A DNA stretch of 64,000 nt from an uncultured Clostridia bacterium (GCA_944368775.1 CALVXB010000005.1:62001-126000), one strand, 5' to 3'; numbered from the stretch's first letter, positions 44,267-53,864 are shown. Numbers and translations: made by a program. The notes: generated from the letters alone by a model not told the origin.

Positions 44267-45964
44267 ATGAAAGTTGTCATCATCGGCGGCGTCGCGGGCG
44301 GCGCGACGGCGGCGGCGCGCCTGCGTCGCCTCGACGAAAGCGCGAACATCGTCGTGTTCGAGCGGGGCGGGTACGTCTCCTACGCCAACTGCGGCCTGCC
44401 CTACTACATCGGCGGCGTCATCACCGACCGCAAAAAGCTGACGCTGCAGACGCCGCAGAGCTTTTTCAGCCGCTTCAACGTCGACGTGCGCGTGCACAGC
44501 GAGGTGGTCGAGATCGACCGCGCCGCCAAGCGGGTGCGCGTGCGCAAGACGCAGGAGGGGAGCGAGTATTGGGAGAGCTACGACAAGCTCGTCTACGCGC
44601 CCGGCGCGGCGGCCATCCGCCCGCCCTTCGCGGGGGAGGGAGAGCGCATCTTCACCCTGCGCACGGTGGAGGACACCTTCCGTTTAGACGACTTCCTGCG
44701 CGCGAAGAGTCCGGCGCGCGCCCTCGTCATCGGCGGCGGCTTTATCGGGCTGGAGGCGGCGGAAAACCTCGCCGAGCGGGGCGTTGCCGTCACCCTCGTG
44801 CAGATGGAAGACCAGGTCATGCTCCCCTTCGACTACGACATGGCCTGCATCCTGCGCGCGCAGCTGCTCGCCAAGGGCATCGACCTGCGCCTGCGCAGCA
44901 AGGTGGTCGGCCTCGCGCAGGCGGGTGAAGAAGTCACCGCTTCCGTAGAGGGCGGTACATCCCTTTCCGCCGACTTCGCCCTGCTCGCCATCGGCGTGAC
45001 GCCCGAAACGCACCTCGCCAAGGCGGCGGGGCTGGAACTCGGCAGAAAGGGCGCCGTCGTCGTCGACGAACATATGCGCACCTCCGACCCCGACATCTAC
45101 GCCGCGGGCGACGCGGTGCTCGTCAAAGACGCCGTCACGGGCGCGGACGCCCTCGTCCCGCTCGCCGGCCCCGCCAACAAGCAGGGGCGCATCGCCGCCG
45201 ACAACATCGCCGGCATCCCCTCCGTCTACCGCGGCGCGCAGGGCTCCTCCGTGCTCAAACTCTTCGACATGACCGCCGCGTCCACCGGACTCTCCGAAAA
45301 GGCGGCCGCCGCCGCGGGGCTGGAGGCGGGCAGCGCCCTTCTCTTCTCCCCCGAACACGCAAGCTACTACCCGGGCGGGCGCAACATGACCCTCAAAGTC
45401 GTGTACGAAAAGCCGACCGGCCGCATCCTCGGCGGGCAGTGCATCGGGTACGGCGGGGTAGAGAAGCGCATCGACGTGCTCGCCGTCGCCGTCCGCGCCG
45501 AGATGACGGCCGCCGACCTGACCGACCTCGACCTCTGCTACGCGCCCCCGTACTCGTCGGCGAAGGATCCCGTCAACATGGCGGGCTACGTCATCGAAAA
45601 TATCCGCGCCGGCCGCGTGCGCCAGCACACCTGGCAAGACGTGCCCGTCCTCGCCGCCGACCCGAACGCCCTCCTGCTCGACGTGCAGACGCCGCCCGAA
45701 TACGCCGCCGCGCACATCGAGGGGGCGGTCAACATCCCCGTCGACGAACTGCGTGCCCGCCTCGGCGAGCTGGACAAAAGCAAGACGATCTACGTCAACT
45801 GCTACAGCGGCCTGCGCAGCTACATCGCCTGCCGCATCCTCTCGGCCCACGGCTTCGCCTGCTCCAACCTCGCGGGCGGCATCCGCTTCTACTCGGTCGT
45901 CGCGCAGGGCGGCGCGTACGACGCCGTCTCCCGCCACCTCTGCGGCCTGCCCGCACAGCGCTGA
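44267..45964 (+). CDS. CoA-disulfide reductase with C-terminal rhodanese domain (CoADR-RHD)
   Basis: 565 residues. FAD/NAD-linked disulfide reductase: FAD loop VIIGGVAGGATAAARLRRLD at 4, single active cysteine in SYANCGLPYYIGG near 43, NAD(P)H loop ALVIGGGFIGLEAAENLAER near 152, second FAD motif PDIYAAGDAVLV near 278. A rhodanese domain (about 465-555) holds the persulfide cysteine in VNCYSGLRSY near 520. Enzymes of this type reduce CoA disulfide, CoA-persulfide or polysulfide with NAD(P)H. In an anaerobe this links thiol redox balance and sulfur. AGGAGGG site before ATG 44267. Confidence 0.93.
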   Translation: MKVVIIGGVAGGATAAARLRRLDESANIVVFERGGYVSYANCGLPYYIGGVITDRKKLTLQTPQSFFSRFNVDVRVHSEVVEIDRAAKRVRVRKTQEGSEYWESYDKLVYAPGAAAIRPPFAGEGERIFTLRTVEDTFRLDDFLRAKSPARALVIGGGFIGLEAAENLAERGVAVTLVQMEDQVMLPFDYDMACILRAQLLAKGIDLRLRSKVVGLAQAGEEVTASVEGGTSLSADFALLAIGVTPETHLAKAAGLELGRKGAVVVDEHMRTSDPDIYAAGDAVLVKDAVTGADALVPLAGPANKQGRIAADNIAGIPSVYRGAQGSSVLKLFDMTAASTGLSEKAAAAAGLEAGSALLFSPEHASYYPGGRNMTLKVVYEKPTGRILGGQCIGYGGVEKRIDVLAVAVRAEMTAADLTDLDLCYAPPYSSAKDPVNMAGYVIENIRAGRVRQHTWQDVPVLAADPNALLLDVQTPPEYAAAHIEGAVNIPVDELRARLGELDKSKTIYVNCYSGLRSYIACRILSAHGFACSNLAGGIRFYSVVAQGGAYDAVSRHLCGLPAQR

Positions 45965-46020
45965 ACAGTTCGCTTCTAAATAGTATTTTGAATACAGACC
46001 GTTTCTACATGACATAACAG

Positions 46021-46060
46021 GGGCGGGGCGCTCGTTTGAGCGCCCCGCCCTCGCCTTTTA
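46021..46060 (+). terminator. Terminator of the CoADR-RHD gene
   Basis: Perfect 13-bp stem (46021-46033 / 46038-46050), loop GTTT, then TCGCCTTTTATT. Confidence 0.8.
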
Positions 46061-46999
46061 TTCGGTTTTTTGCCCGCGCGCGTACAGCGCGCACACGGCG
46101 GCGGCGCGCGCGGCGAGCGCGTCGGCGACGGCGGACGGCGATAGCACCCGCACCCCGCTGCCCAAAGCGAGCAGTTTGGAGAGCAGCACCTCGCCGCCGG
46201 GCACCTCCGCTTCGGCGAAGATGCCGCCCTCTTCCGCGCGCACGCAGCCCATGCCCAGCCATTCCTCCACGTCGGGCAGGGCGGCCTTGTCCACACAAAG
46301 GCGCAAATTCACCAATTCTTTGTCCTCGAAGCGGAATTTGAGGGGCAGGTCGGCGCGGTCGAAGTGCCGCCGCTCGAACCGCTCGCCCGTATCCCGCGCG
46401 CCGCGGATGCGCCCCGCGCGGAAGAGGCGAAAGTTCTCCCGCTTGCGGCACCACGCGTATAAATACCAGATATTCTGTTTATAAATGAGCAGGTGCGGCT
46501 CGACGACGCGGCGGCTGGCCGCCCCCTCGCGGTCGACGTACGAGATCTCGATGCACGCCCGCCGTTCGGCGGCGTCCTCCAAAAACTTGAGCGTCTCCGA
46601 AGTCCCCGCCGCGTCCCCCCAGGTGCTGCTGTCCACGAGGATATAGCCCGAAAGCGTCAAATCGCGCGCGTCCGCCTTCTGCTGGCGGGTCAGCTTTTCC
46701 AGCGCGCCCTTGAGCGCGGCGTCGGGCAGCTGCTCGTACAGCGCCGAAAGGGCGTTGACCGCCGCGGCGTACTCCTCCTTGGTAAAAAAGTTGGAGGGCA
46801 GGCGGTAAGTGTCGGGCAGGCATATCCCGCCCCGCCGCCCGCGTATAATGTCGATGGGCACGCCCGCCACGATCAGCTCCTCGACGTAGCGGTGGATGCT
46901 CCGCTCGGATACCTCCGTCTCCCGCGCCAGCTCCGCCGCGCTCGCACGGCGCGTGCGCAGCAGGCGGAAGAGGATGCGCAGCATGATCTGTACCTTCAT
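46058..46999 (-). CDS. WYL-domain transcriptional regulator (YafY type)
   Basis: 313 residues. HTH_11-type N-terminus: MLRILFRLLRTRRASAAELA then RETEVSERSIHRYVEELIVA. The WYL domain at about 135-215 has ISYVDREGAASRRVVEPHLL and the defining NIWYLYAWCRKRENFRLFRA; a WCX-type C-terminal extension follows. WYL regulators respond to nucleic acid or nucleotide ligands and to DNA damage or phage defence in some species; here the target is probably the divergent 106-aa gene and itself (operator at 47052-47066). Confidence 0.92.
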   Translation of the reverse strand: MKVQIMLRILFRLLRTRRASAAELARETEVSERSIHRYVEELIVAGVPIDIIRGRRGGICLPDTYRLPSNFFTKEEYAAAVNALSALYEQLPDAALKGALEKLTRQQKADARDLTLSGYILVDSSTWGDAAGTSETLKFLEDAAERRACIEISYVDREGAASRRVVEPHLLIYKQNIWYLYAWCRKRENFRLFRAGRIRGARDTGERFERRHFDRADLPLKFRFEDKELVNLRLCVDKAALPDVEEWLGMGCVRAEEGGIFAEAEVPGGEVLLSKLLALGSGVRVLSPSAVADALAARAAAVCALYARGQKTE

Positions 47000-47038
47000 C
47001 CTTCGCCTCCCGAAAAATTTTTTGATTTTTGCAAAACT

Positions 47039-47067
47039 ATTTTAATATATATGACAATATCTGTCAA
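47039..47067 (-). promoter_or_regulatory. Promoter of the WYL regulator with overlapping operator
   Basis: On the minus strand: TTGACA (47067-47062), 17 bases, TAAAAT (47044-47039). The inverted repeat TGACA-N5-TGTCA (47052-47066) covers the -35 and spacer. It also lies upstream of an extended -10 (TGCTACAAT, 47076-47084) facing the divergent gene, so one bound regulator could control both directions. Confidence 0.7.
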
Positions 47068-47116
47068 GTTTTTTGTGCTACAATACAGGCACAAACAGCG
47101 AAAGGAGGAAAAGCCC

Positions 47117-47437
47117 ATGTCCATCTTCACCTTTTTATTTAAGAAGAAGCGCCGCACGGTCGTAGCGCAGCCCACCCGTTCCGACGGCTTTCTGCCCGCC
47201 GACCGCCTGATATTGCCCCCGCGTGCGCAGCGCGCGCAGGCCGTCCGGTATGAAGCCTTCGTTTCCGGCGACTATGACGACGCCCTCTTTTTCTCCCTCG
47301 CCTCGCTGCGCGGGCTCAACGTCGCCGAGCGCGCCGCGGCGGCGGAAGTGCCCTTTGCCCCGCCGCCCGCCGCATCGTCGTCGTCCGCCGATGCCGCATC
47401 GTCGTCGCAGTGGAGCGATCTTTTGCTGTATCATTAA
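47117..47437 (+). CDS. Small hypothetical protein divergent from the WYL regulator
   Basis: 106 residues from ATG 47117 with a strong AAAGGAGG site. The start MSIFTFLFKKKRRTVVAQPT is basic, the middle (RYEAFVSGDYDDALFFSLAS) acidic, and the end Ala/Ser-rich. No known domain and no clear membrane helix. Likely the regulatory target of the WYL protein, because it shares the TGACA-N5-TGTCA control region. Confidence 0.6.
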   Translation: MSIFTFLFKKKRRTVVAQPTRSDGFLPADRLILPPRAQRAQAVRYEAFVSGDYDDALFFSLASLRGLNVAERAAAAEVPFAPPPAASSSSADAASSSQWSDLLLYH

Positions 47438-47654
47438 AGCACACACAAGGTTTCACCTTCCTTTTTGCGCCGGGCGCCCCGCTCGTCGTCGCTCGCCTTT
47501 GCTTGCCAGCCTTTTGCTAAAAGCAAAAGGCACGGCTTGCACGGCGGCTCCTCCTCTTCCCAAAAATCTCGCGACGCTTCGCACCGCTGCGATTTTCGGG
47601 AACCCTTTTTATTATTAAATTTTTGCGCAAGCAGAACCGCGCTTCTGCGCCCGC

Positions 47655-47832
47655 GCCCCCAATTTGCCGTTAGGCTTTTGGGGGAAAGGTGAAGCCGCCG
47701 CGCGCTATTTAAGGTGTGCATTTAAAAGCGCGGCGGCGAGGAAAACCCCGCGGCCAGCGCACCGCGCGTGCCCGCGGGGTTGTCTTCAAATCGGAAGATT
47801 TCACAGGCGTCAGCTCGCCGAGAAATCTCCGA
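47655..47832 (+). ncRNA. Structured RNA candidate, copy 2
   Basis: Same size, strand and layout as 26758-26935. P1: CCCCCAA/TTGGGGG (about 47656-47682) enclosing a GCC/GGC mini-hairpin. P2: GCCGCCGCGC (47694-47703) with GCGCGGCGGC (47728-47737), 24-nt loop. P3: GAGGA/TCTTC around AACCCCGCGG (47744-47753) with CCGCGGGGTT (47772-47781), 18-nt loop. P4: TCGG-A-AGATTTC with GAAATCT-CCGA (47791-47832). Relative to copy 1 the inner five P2 pairs are all different yet all paired. It lies about 60 bases upstream of the gdhA promoter. Confidence 0.75.
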
Positions 47833-47893
47833 GCCTAATTTTATATTATAATAGCTATAAAAATAATTAATAGATGCAACCGCGCGCGAATGT

Positions 47894-47922
47894 TTGCAAT
47901 CTTCTGCCCGCTATGGTACAAT
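47894..47922 (+). promoter_or_regulatory. Sigma-A promoter of gdhA
   Basis: TTGCAA (47894-47899), 17 bases, TACAAT (47917-47922); the leader is about 30 bases with AAAGGAGT. Confidence 0.8.
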
Positions 47923-47931
47923 ATTCTATGA

Positions 47932-49293
<1,362 letters not shown>

Positions 49294-49332
49294 TTTTTCG
49301 GAAAAGAAAACACATCCGTGCAAAATAGCGAG

Positions 49333-49361
49333 GGGCGCGCGCCGTGAGGCGCGCGCCCTTT
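49333..49361 (+). terminator. Terminator of gdhA
   Basis: 11-bp stem GGGCGCGCGCC / GGCGCGCGCCC, loop GTGA, then TTTCC. The GC-rich stretch from here to 49550 holds nothing else recognised. Confidence 0.7.
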
Positions 49362-49550
49362 CCGTTTGCGCCGCAAAGCGCGCTATTCTGCGCCGCGGCC
49401 CGCCGCGCCCTTGGCCCATCGCGGGTCGCGCGCTCGCCGCGCCCTTGGCCCCGCCGCGCGCCCTTGCCGCGTTATTTTTTGCGTTTTGCGCGGCATTTTG
49501 CACGCAAGACGCAGGTTATGCCGTAAAAACGCCCATTCCTGTAAGCTCCC

Positions 49551-49579
49551 TTGCTTTTTTCGGCAGTTTGTGGTATAAT
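49551..49579 (+). promoter_or_regulatory. Sigma-A promoter of the DUF5677 gene
   Basis: TTGCTT (49551-49556), 17 bases, perfect TATAAT (49574-49579). Confidence 0.8.
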
Positions 49580-49663
49580 GCGGTCATCATGCGGCGGCGC
49601 CCGCCCCGCGGTGCGGGGCGGGCGAATAGGCCGCGGCCGCAACGTGCGGAAAGGGGAGCGCCG

Positions 49664-50818
49664 ATGCCGAATCAGCCGAAGAATATACAGAATAAAATAC
49701 CGGGCAATATGCTGGACCAGATGGAAGGGCGCATCTTCGACGCGCAGGTCGCGCGCCTCTCGCGCCTGACCCGTCGCACGGCGAACGCCGCCTTTCTGCG
49801 CGAGATGTACCGCCGCGTCAAAGAGCGGTATGTGCAGGAGCTGCAAAAACGCAAGATCCGCCTGCGCGCGCTGGACGGCGTGCGCATCGACGAGCTTGTC
49901 AGCTACATCTTCTACTATCACATCTTCCAGACCTCCCACCTCCCCGCGGCCATCGTCGAAAATTTAGAAGGGGACGAAAACTACCGCGAGACGCTCGTGC
50001 GCGACGTCGCCGTCTATGTAGTCATCAACGAGCACCTGAACGTCGAAAAGGTGTCCATCACCTCCCAATGTTCGCCCGAGATCGCCGCCTACAACATGGC
50101 GTGCAGCTATTCTCTGTTCGTGCTCGGCAGCTTCAAGGGGCAAGACGGGCGCATGAACGGGATCAACAACCTCTTCAAAAAATCCATGCTCACCACCAAG
50201 AGCGTCATCGGCCTGCTCGCCGAGGGCAACAGCTGCGACGCCGTCATCCTCTGGCGGCACCTGCACGAGCTCGAGTGCGTGCTCATCGTGCTGTGCACCA
50301 AGGGCGAGGAGCTGTTTTTCCGCTACGTCAAGCACATGGAATACTTCGATATGGAGGGCAACCCGCGCGCCGAAGAGCTGCAGCAGCGCCTCTCGGAGGA
50401 GTGCAAGGCGTTCGGCGTCAAAGAGCGCAACGCCTTCATCAACTACGGCTGGCTGGAGTACGTCGAAGGCTTCCGCGAGGGATTTGGCAAGGAATACCGC
50501 CTCAACTTCAAAGACGGCCTGCAAAAGATCGCCGGGCAGAGCGGCCGCCACGCCGCCTACGCCAGCGCCAGCAAAATTTTGCACCCCTCCGCCTGGGTGG
50601 TCGCCATCCGCGACGACAAGTTCTACAAGTTCACCATGTTCGAGCTGTATCGCTCGCTGACCAACATCGTCGCCCAGATCAAGGGTTACGTCGATCGCTA
50701 TCGCTCCTCGTCGGATAAGCCCAACGAGTGCGCCGCCTACGCGCGCACCATCGACGGCTACCTCAAAATGATCGAGCGCAACAACAAGGTCATCGCCGTC
50801 AAGTACGCCAAGCGCTGA
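49664..50818 (+). CDS. DUF5677-like protein
   Basis: 384 residues from ATG 49664 after AAAGGGGAG. Mostly helical. A central stretch SVIGLLAEGNSCDAVILWRH then LHELECVLIVLC (about residues 178-215), followed by F-I-NYGWLEYVEGF and ASKILHPSAWVVAI, fits the DUF5677 pattern of proteins with conserved Arg/His/Glu and unknown function. The N-terminal ~80 residues are basic and may contact nucleic acid. Monocistronic, strong terminator. The family assignment is from memory of the pattern. Confidence 0.68.
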   Translation: MPNQPKNIQNKIPGNMLDQMEGRIFDAQVARLSRLTRRTANAAFLREMYRRVKERYVQELQKRKIRLRALDGVRIDELVSYIFYYHIFQTSHLPAAIVENLEGDENYRETLVRDVAVYVVINEHLNVEKVSITSQCSPEIAAYNMACSYSLFVLGSFKGQDGRMNGINNLFKKSMLTTKSVIGLLAEGNSCDAVILWRHLHELECVLIVLCTKGEELFFRYVKHMEYFDMEGNPRAEELQQRLSEECKAFGVKERNAFINYGWLEYVEGFREGFGKEYRLNFKDGLQKIAGQSGRHAAYASASKILHPSAWVVAIRDDKFYKFTMFELYRSLTNIVAQIKGYVDRYRSSSDKPNECAAYARTIDGYLKMIERNNKVIAVKYAKR

Positions 50819-50838
50819 CCCCGCCACAGACAAAAACC

Positions 50839-50884
50839 GAAGCGCCCGCTCCCCCTGTTTCGGGGGAAGCGGGCGCTTCCTTGT
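50839..50884. terminator. Bidirectional terminator
   Basis: GAAGCGCCCGCT (50839-50850) pairs with AGCGGGCGCTTC (50868-50879), extended inside by CCCCC/GGGGG. CTTGTCT follows on +; an A-run (CAAAAA) precedes, giving T's for the minus-strand TSCPD gene. Confidence 0.75.
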
Positions 50885-50895
50885 CTGGCCGCAGT

Positions 50896-51168
50896 TCAGG
50901 CGCGGCTGGCCTCTTTTTCTTTTTCCTTTTCCTTATACGCGGCGATGGCGCGCGAGAGCTGGTCGGGGCAGGAGGTGTTGTTCCTGCACTTGATGCCGGC
51001 AAGCGTCGCGCCGATCTCGTCGATGTCTTTGCCCTCGACCAGCCGCGCGATGCCCTGCAGGTTGCCGCCGCAGCCGCCGATGAATTTGACGTTGTGGATC
51101 TTGTTCGCGCTGTCCACGTCAAAGATGATCTGGCGCGAGCAGGTGCCCTTGGTGTTATAAGTAAACAT
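50896..51168 (-). CDS. TSCPD-domain protein (TIGR03905 type)
   Basis: 90 residues. The small family begins YNTKGTCSRQIIFDVD, has FIGGCGGNLQGIARLVEGKD and ends NTSCPDQLSRAIAAY, with three to four conserved cysteines (C10, C33, C61, C67) that probably bind a metal. The TSCPD name comes from the last motif, also found at the C-terminus of class II ribonucleotide reductases. The extreme C-terminus is Lys/Glu-rich. The role of the standalone form is not established. It follows the DUF4364 gene by 15 bases. Confidence 0.88.
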   Translation of the reverse strand: MFTYNTKGTCSRQIIFDVDSANKIHNVKFIGGCGGNLQGIARLVEGKDIDEIGATLAGIKCRNNTSCPDQLSRAIAAYKEKEKEKEASRA

Positions 51169-51183
51169 ACCGATACCTCAAAA

Positions 51184-51708
51184 TTAGTCTACAAGATTTT
51201 CATAAATGACGGCATACACGTCCGCGGCCTTCAGCTCCCACTTTTTGTAGATGTTCTGCGCCGTCTTGCGGTCGGGCACGACGAACTTGAGCTCGAGCAT
51301 GGGCTGCGCGGGGGCGAGGATGCGCAAAAACACGGTGTAGGTGCCGTCTTTGTTTTGGTAGTAGTCCGACTTGCACTCCTGGCGGTTGCGGTAGCGCGCG
51401 CTGTTGTTTTTGACGAAGACGGAGATCTCTTCGCGGGTGCTCTTCGGAATGTTGATATAAAAGTTCGCCAGACAGCTTCGCCCGTCCGGCGTGATGGTGT
51501 AGAGGGTGTCGTCGTTGGTCTCGACGGTGCAGATAAAGCCGTCCTCCAAAAGCTGCGAGAGGATCATCATGCAGTCCATGTAGTTGATCCAGTCGTTGCT
51601 GGTCGAACACATATCGATGACCGTGCGCTCGGAGAGGGAGCTTTCCATCTTATCGAAGACGAACAAAACTATTAACTTGTTGATGAACGTTTCGCCTTGG
51701 ATCTGCAT
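51184..51708 (-). CDS. DUF4364 family protein
   Basis: 174 residues. Conserved clostridial family with an N-terminal winged-helix-like part (NKLIVLFVFDKMESSLSERT, then NDWINYMDCMMILSQLLEDG and YTITPDGRSCL) and a C-terminal alpha/beta part (NKDGTYTVFLRILAPAQPML). The first half looks like a PadR/winged-helix DNA-binding fold, so a regulator is plausible. Start at 51708. In operon with the TSCPD gene downstream, and possibly with the HPr-like gene 98 bases upstream. Confidence 0.85.
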   Translation of the reverse strand: MQIQGETFINKLIVLFVFDKMESSLSERTVIDMCSTSNDWINYMDCMMILSQLLEDGFICTVETNDDTLYTITPDGRSCLANFYINIPKSTREEISVFVKNNSARYRNRQECKSDYYQNKDGTYTVFLRILAPAQPMLELKFVVPDRKTAQNIYKKWELKAADVYAVIYENLVD

Positions 51709-51806
51709 GCCCGTTTCCTTCGTACGACGCGCCTGTCTCTACCGACAAAAATCCGCTTTTTTGCAAAAGCGGATATTTTGTCCGATCGTATGAGCCGCCC
51801 GAAAGA

Positions 51807-52031
51807 TCAGGCAAATTTTTTGAGCGCGGCGATCAGGTCGTCGCAGTTATCCGAGTGGATCTCGACCGTCACGGGCTTGGAGAGGTCGAGGCTGAAGATA
51901 CCGAGGATAGATTTTGCGTCGACGACATACTTTTCGCTCTTGAGATCGATCTCGTAAGGATATTCCTGCACGATATTGACGAAGTCTTTGACGTTCTGCG
52001 CCATCTGCAGAGAGATTTTAACGGATTTCAT
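51807..52031 (-). CDS. HPr-like protein lacking the active-site histidine
   Basis: 74 residues. The HPr fold is recognisable: AQNVKDFVNIVQEYPYEIDL (helix 1 and strand), VDAKSILGIFSLDLSKPVTV, which contains the regulatory-serine region around Ser41 (equivalent to Ser46), and a last helix CDDLIAALKKFA. The segment that should read GLHARPA is replaced by AQNVKDF, so it cannot accept phosphate from enzyme I. Like Crh of Bacillus it may act only as a serine-phosphorylated signal to CcpA-type regulators. GGAGGTCACC site before the ATG. Confidence 0.82.
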   Translation of the reverse strand: MKSVKISLQMAQNVKDFVNIVQEYPYEIDLKSEKYVVDAKSILGIFSLDLSKPVTVEIHSDNCDDLIAALKKFA

Positions 52032-52058
52032 AGGGTGACCTCCTGTTTGGTTTTCTAT

Positions 52059-52087
52059 ATTATAACGAAAATTTTTTTGAAATGCAA
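52059..52087 (-). promoter_or_regulatory. Sigma-A promoter of the HPr-like gene
   Basis: Minus strand TTGCAT (52087-52082), 17 bases, TATAAT (52064-52059). A divergent extended -10 (TGCTATAAT, 52127-52135) drives the gene at 52198. Confidence 0.8.
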
Positions 52088-52197
52088 GATATTTCCGAAA
52101 AATAACTTAATAATTTATAAAATTTGTGCTATAATGAGGGGGAAAAAGGAAAAGTTGTCCGTTTCGCACAAAATTGTACCAAAAGGAGACACTTTAC

Positions 52198-52920
52198 ATG
52201 GATTCGGGAAAGGGCCAGATCGATATTTTTCTACGCCGGTGTGACGAGCTCATGCGCACCAGCATCATCATCGCGGACGCCAAGATCGGCGACCTGCTCA
52301 AGGCCATCACCACAAGCGACCTGCTCTACGCCTTCTTCCGCGACATCACGCAAAACTTCGACTACGTGGCGGCGCAGCTGCGCTACATGAACTATATGCC
52401 GTACCCCGGCTCGCGCAAGCACCTGCTGCTGCTGCCCGAAGACACGACCGAAAAGCTCGCCTTCATCTTCTGCCTGCTCGTCGACCTCGACGCTAAAAAC
52501 ATCGACCTCGGCGAGTTCCTCTCCGAGTACTTCTATGAAGACGGCGACCTCAACCGCGGCTTCCGCCGCTTCGGCGCGGAGGTCATCCTGCCCCTGCGCA
52601 ACCTCATCCGCCAGATGTTCCAATCGGGCGCGACAGACCCGCGCGTCGCCAAAGCGCGCGGCAAGGCGGCCGCCGAGCACCTCGCCCGCATCATCCGCAG
52701 CGAGCGCGACCGCGTGTTCGAGTCGAAAATGGCGGACGACAAAAAGGTGGACGGTCTGCTCATCTTAAACGCCCTCTCCGTCGCCGCCGCCAAGGCAGAC
52801 GCCCAGCTGTTGGGCGGGCTGCTGTGCGGCTACGGCTACTACGCCCGCGCCGTCGGTTGGAAGAGCGACAACATCGCCGATATGTTCGCGGGGTTTGAAA
52901 AGTTCAAGGAGCAGTTATGA
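52198..52920 (+). CDS. Conserved-looking hypothetical protein upstream of nudix
   Basis: 240 residues. The ATG at 52198 has an AAAGGAGA site. Predominantly alpha-helical: ADAKIGDLLKAITTSDLLYA, FRDITQNFDYVAAQLRYMNY, TTEKLAFIFCLLVDLDAKNI, VILPLRNLIRQMF, and a Gly/Ala-rich end with LLGGLLCGYGYYARAVGWKS. The four-base overlap with the nudix gene shows cotranslation. No domain recognised; no membrane segments are certain. It shares a control region with the divergent HPr-like gene. Confidence 0.7.
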   Translation: MDSGKGQIDIFLRRCDELMRTSIIIADAKIGDLLKAITTSDLLYAFFRDITQNFDYVAAQLRYMNYMPYPGSRKHLLLLPEDTTEKLAFIFCLLVDLDAKNIDLGEFLSEYFYEDGDLNRGFRRFGAEVILPLRNLIRQMFQSGATDPRVAKARGKAAAEHLARIIRSERDRVFESKMADDKKVDGLLILNALSVAAAKADAQLLGGLLCGYGYYARAVGWKSDNIADMFAGFEKFKEQL

Positions 52921-53450
52921 ACCTCACCGAAAAGACTGTCCGCAAAAATATCGTGTTCGAAGGGAAGATCATCCGCGTCCGCTGCGACGATGCCCTCCTG
53001 CCCGACGGCAGGCCCTGCCGCCGCGAGGTGGTCGACCACCCGGGCGGCGCGAGCGTGCTGTATGTGCGGGAGGGGAAGGTGCTGCTCGTGCGGCAGTTCC
53101 GCTACCCGTACGGCGAGGAGACGCTCGAGATCCCCGCGGGCAAGTTAGACCCCGGCGAGGACCCCGCCCACACCGCCGCGCGCGAGCTGGCGGAGGAGAC
53201 GGGTTGGGAGCCCGCCTCCGTCGAGCACCTCTATACCATCTACCCCACCCCCGGCTACTCGGCGGAAAAGATCTACATCTATCGCGCCCGCGGCGTGCGC
53301 GCGGGGGCTGCCCACCCCGACGAGGGCGAGTTCCTCACCGCCGCCTTCTACCCCGTCTCCGACGTGCTCGCCATGATCGAGCGGGGCGAGATCCGCGACG
53401 CCAAGACCATCATCGCCGTGCAGAGCCTGCGCCTTTCGGGCGAGGCTTGA
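52917..53450 (+). CDS. NUDIX hydrolase (ADP-ribose pyrophosphatase type)
   Basis: 177 residues. A complete Nudix box with GKLDPGEDPAHTAAREL then AEETGW (residues about 78-100). The N-terminal beta-sheet KIIRVRCDDALLPDGRPCRR and PTPGYSAEKIYIYRAR are typical of ADP-ribose pyrophosphatases (NudF-like). Hydrolyses ADP-ribose to AMP and ribose-5-phosphate. Overlaps the upstream gene's stop (ATGA). Confidence 0.93.
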   Translation: MNLTEKTVRKNIVFEGKIIRVRCDDALLPDGRPCRREVVDHPGGASVLYVREGKVLLVRQFRYPYGEETLEIPAGKLDPGEDPAHTAARELAEETGWEPASVEHLYTIYPTPGYSAEKIYIYRARGVRAGAAHPDEGEFLTAAFYPVSDVLAMIERGEIRDAKTIIAVQSLRLSGEA

Positions 53451-53516
53451 TCGAGCTTTCGCCTTGCGCGCGGCGCGGCGTTCTATCGGTTTTTTGAATT
53501 TGAATTTATATCTTTC

Positions 53517-53549
53517 GGGGCGCGCCCGCTTGCGGGCGCGCCCCTTCGT
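53517..53549 (+). terminator. Terminator of the nudix operon
   Basis: Perfect 12-bp stem GGGGCGCGCCCG / CGGGCGCGCCCC, loop CTTG. Only TTCGT follows, so the T-tail is weak. Confidence 0.6.
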
Positions 53550-53669
53550 GCGCAAAAATTCTCCCGCGCCGCCTTTTTGCCCGCCGCGCGGCGCAGGGGC
53601 GGGCGCGGCAAAAAAGACGCCCGCGGCGCGGGGCCGCGGGCGGGGCAGGGCAGGGGAACGGGGCTCGGC

Positions 53670-53864
53670 TCACTTGCAGCAGTCGCCGAACAGGTTGCAC
53701 AGCCCGCCGTTTTTGCACACGCAGTAGAGCAGGGCGAGGATGAGCGGCAGATAGCAGCTGTTCAAAATGCCGCTCAGGCCGCCGCTTTGCGAACAGGCGA
53801 GCACGAGCAGAAGGACGATGATCCACAGGCAGCCGCTGCCGCCCGAATTTGCGAAGCCGTTCAT
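53670..53864 (-). CDS. Small hydrophobic cysteine-containing protein
   Basis: 64 residues with GGAGGAAA before the ATG. Layout: MNGFANSGGSGC, a membrane helix (LWIIVLLLVLAC), a short turn QSGGLSGILN, a second hydrophobic stretch (YLPLILALLYCVC) and a cysteine-rich end (CNLFGDCCK). Seven cysteines. Similar tiny Gly/Cys membrane proteins occur in spore-forming clostridia, often without known function. The flanks 53545-53669 and 53865-54210 hold nothing else recognised. Confidence 0.65.
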   Translation of the reverse strand: MNGFANSGGSGCLWIIVLLLVLACSQSGGLSGILNSCYLPLILALLYCVCKNGGLCNLFGDCCK

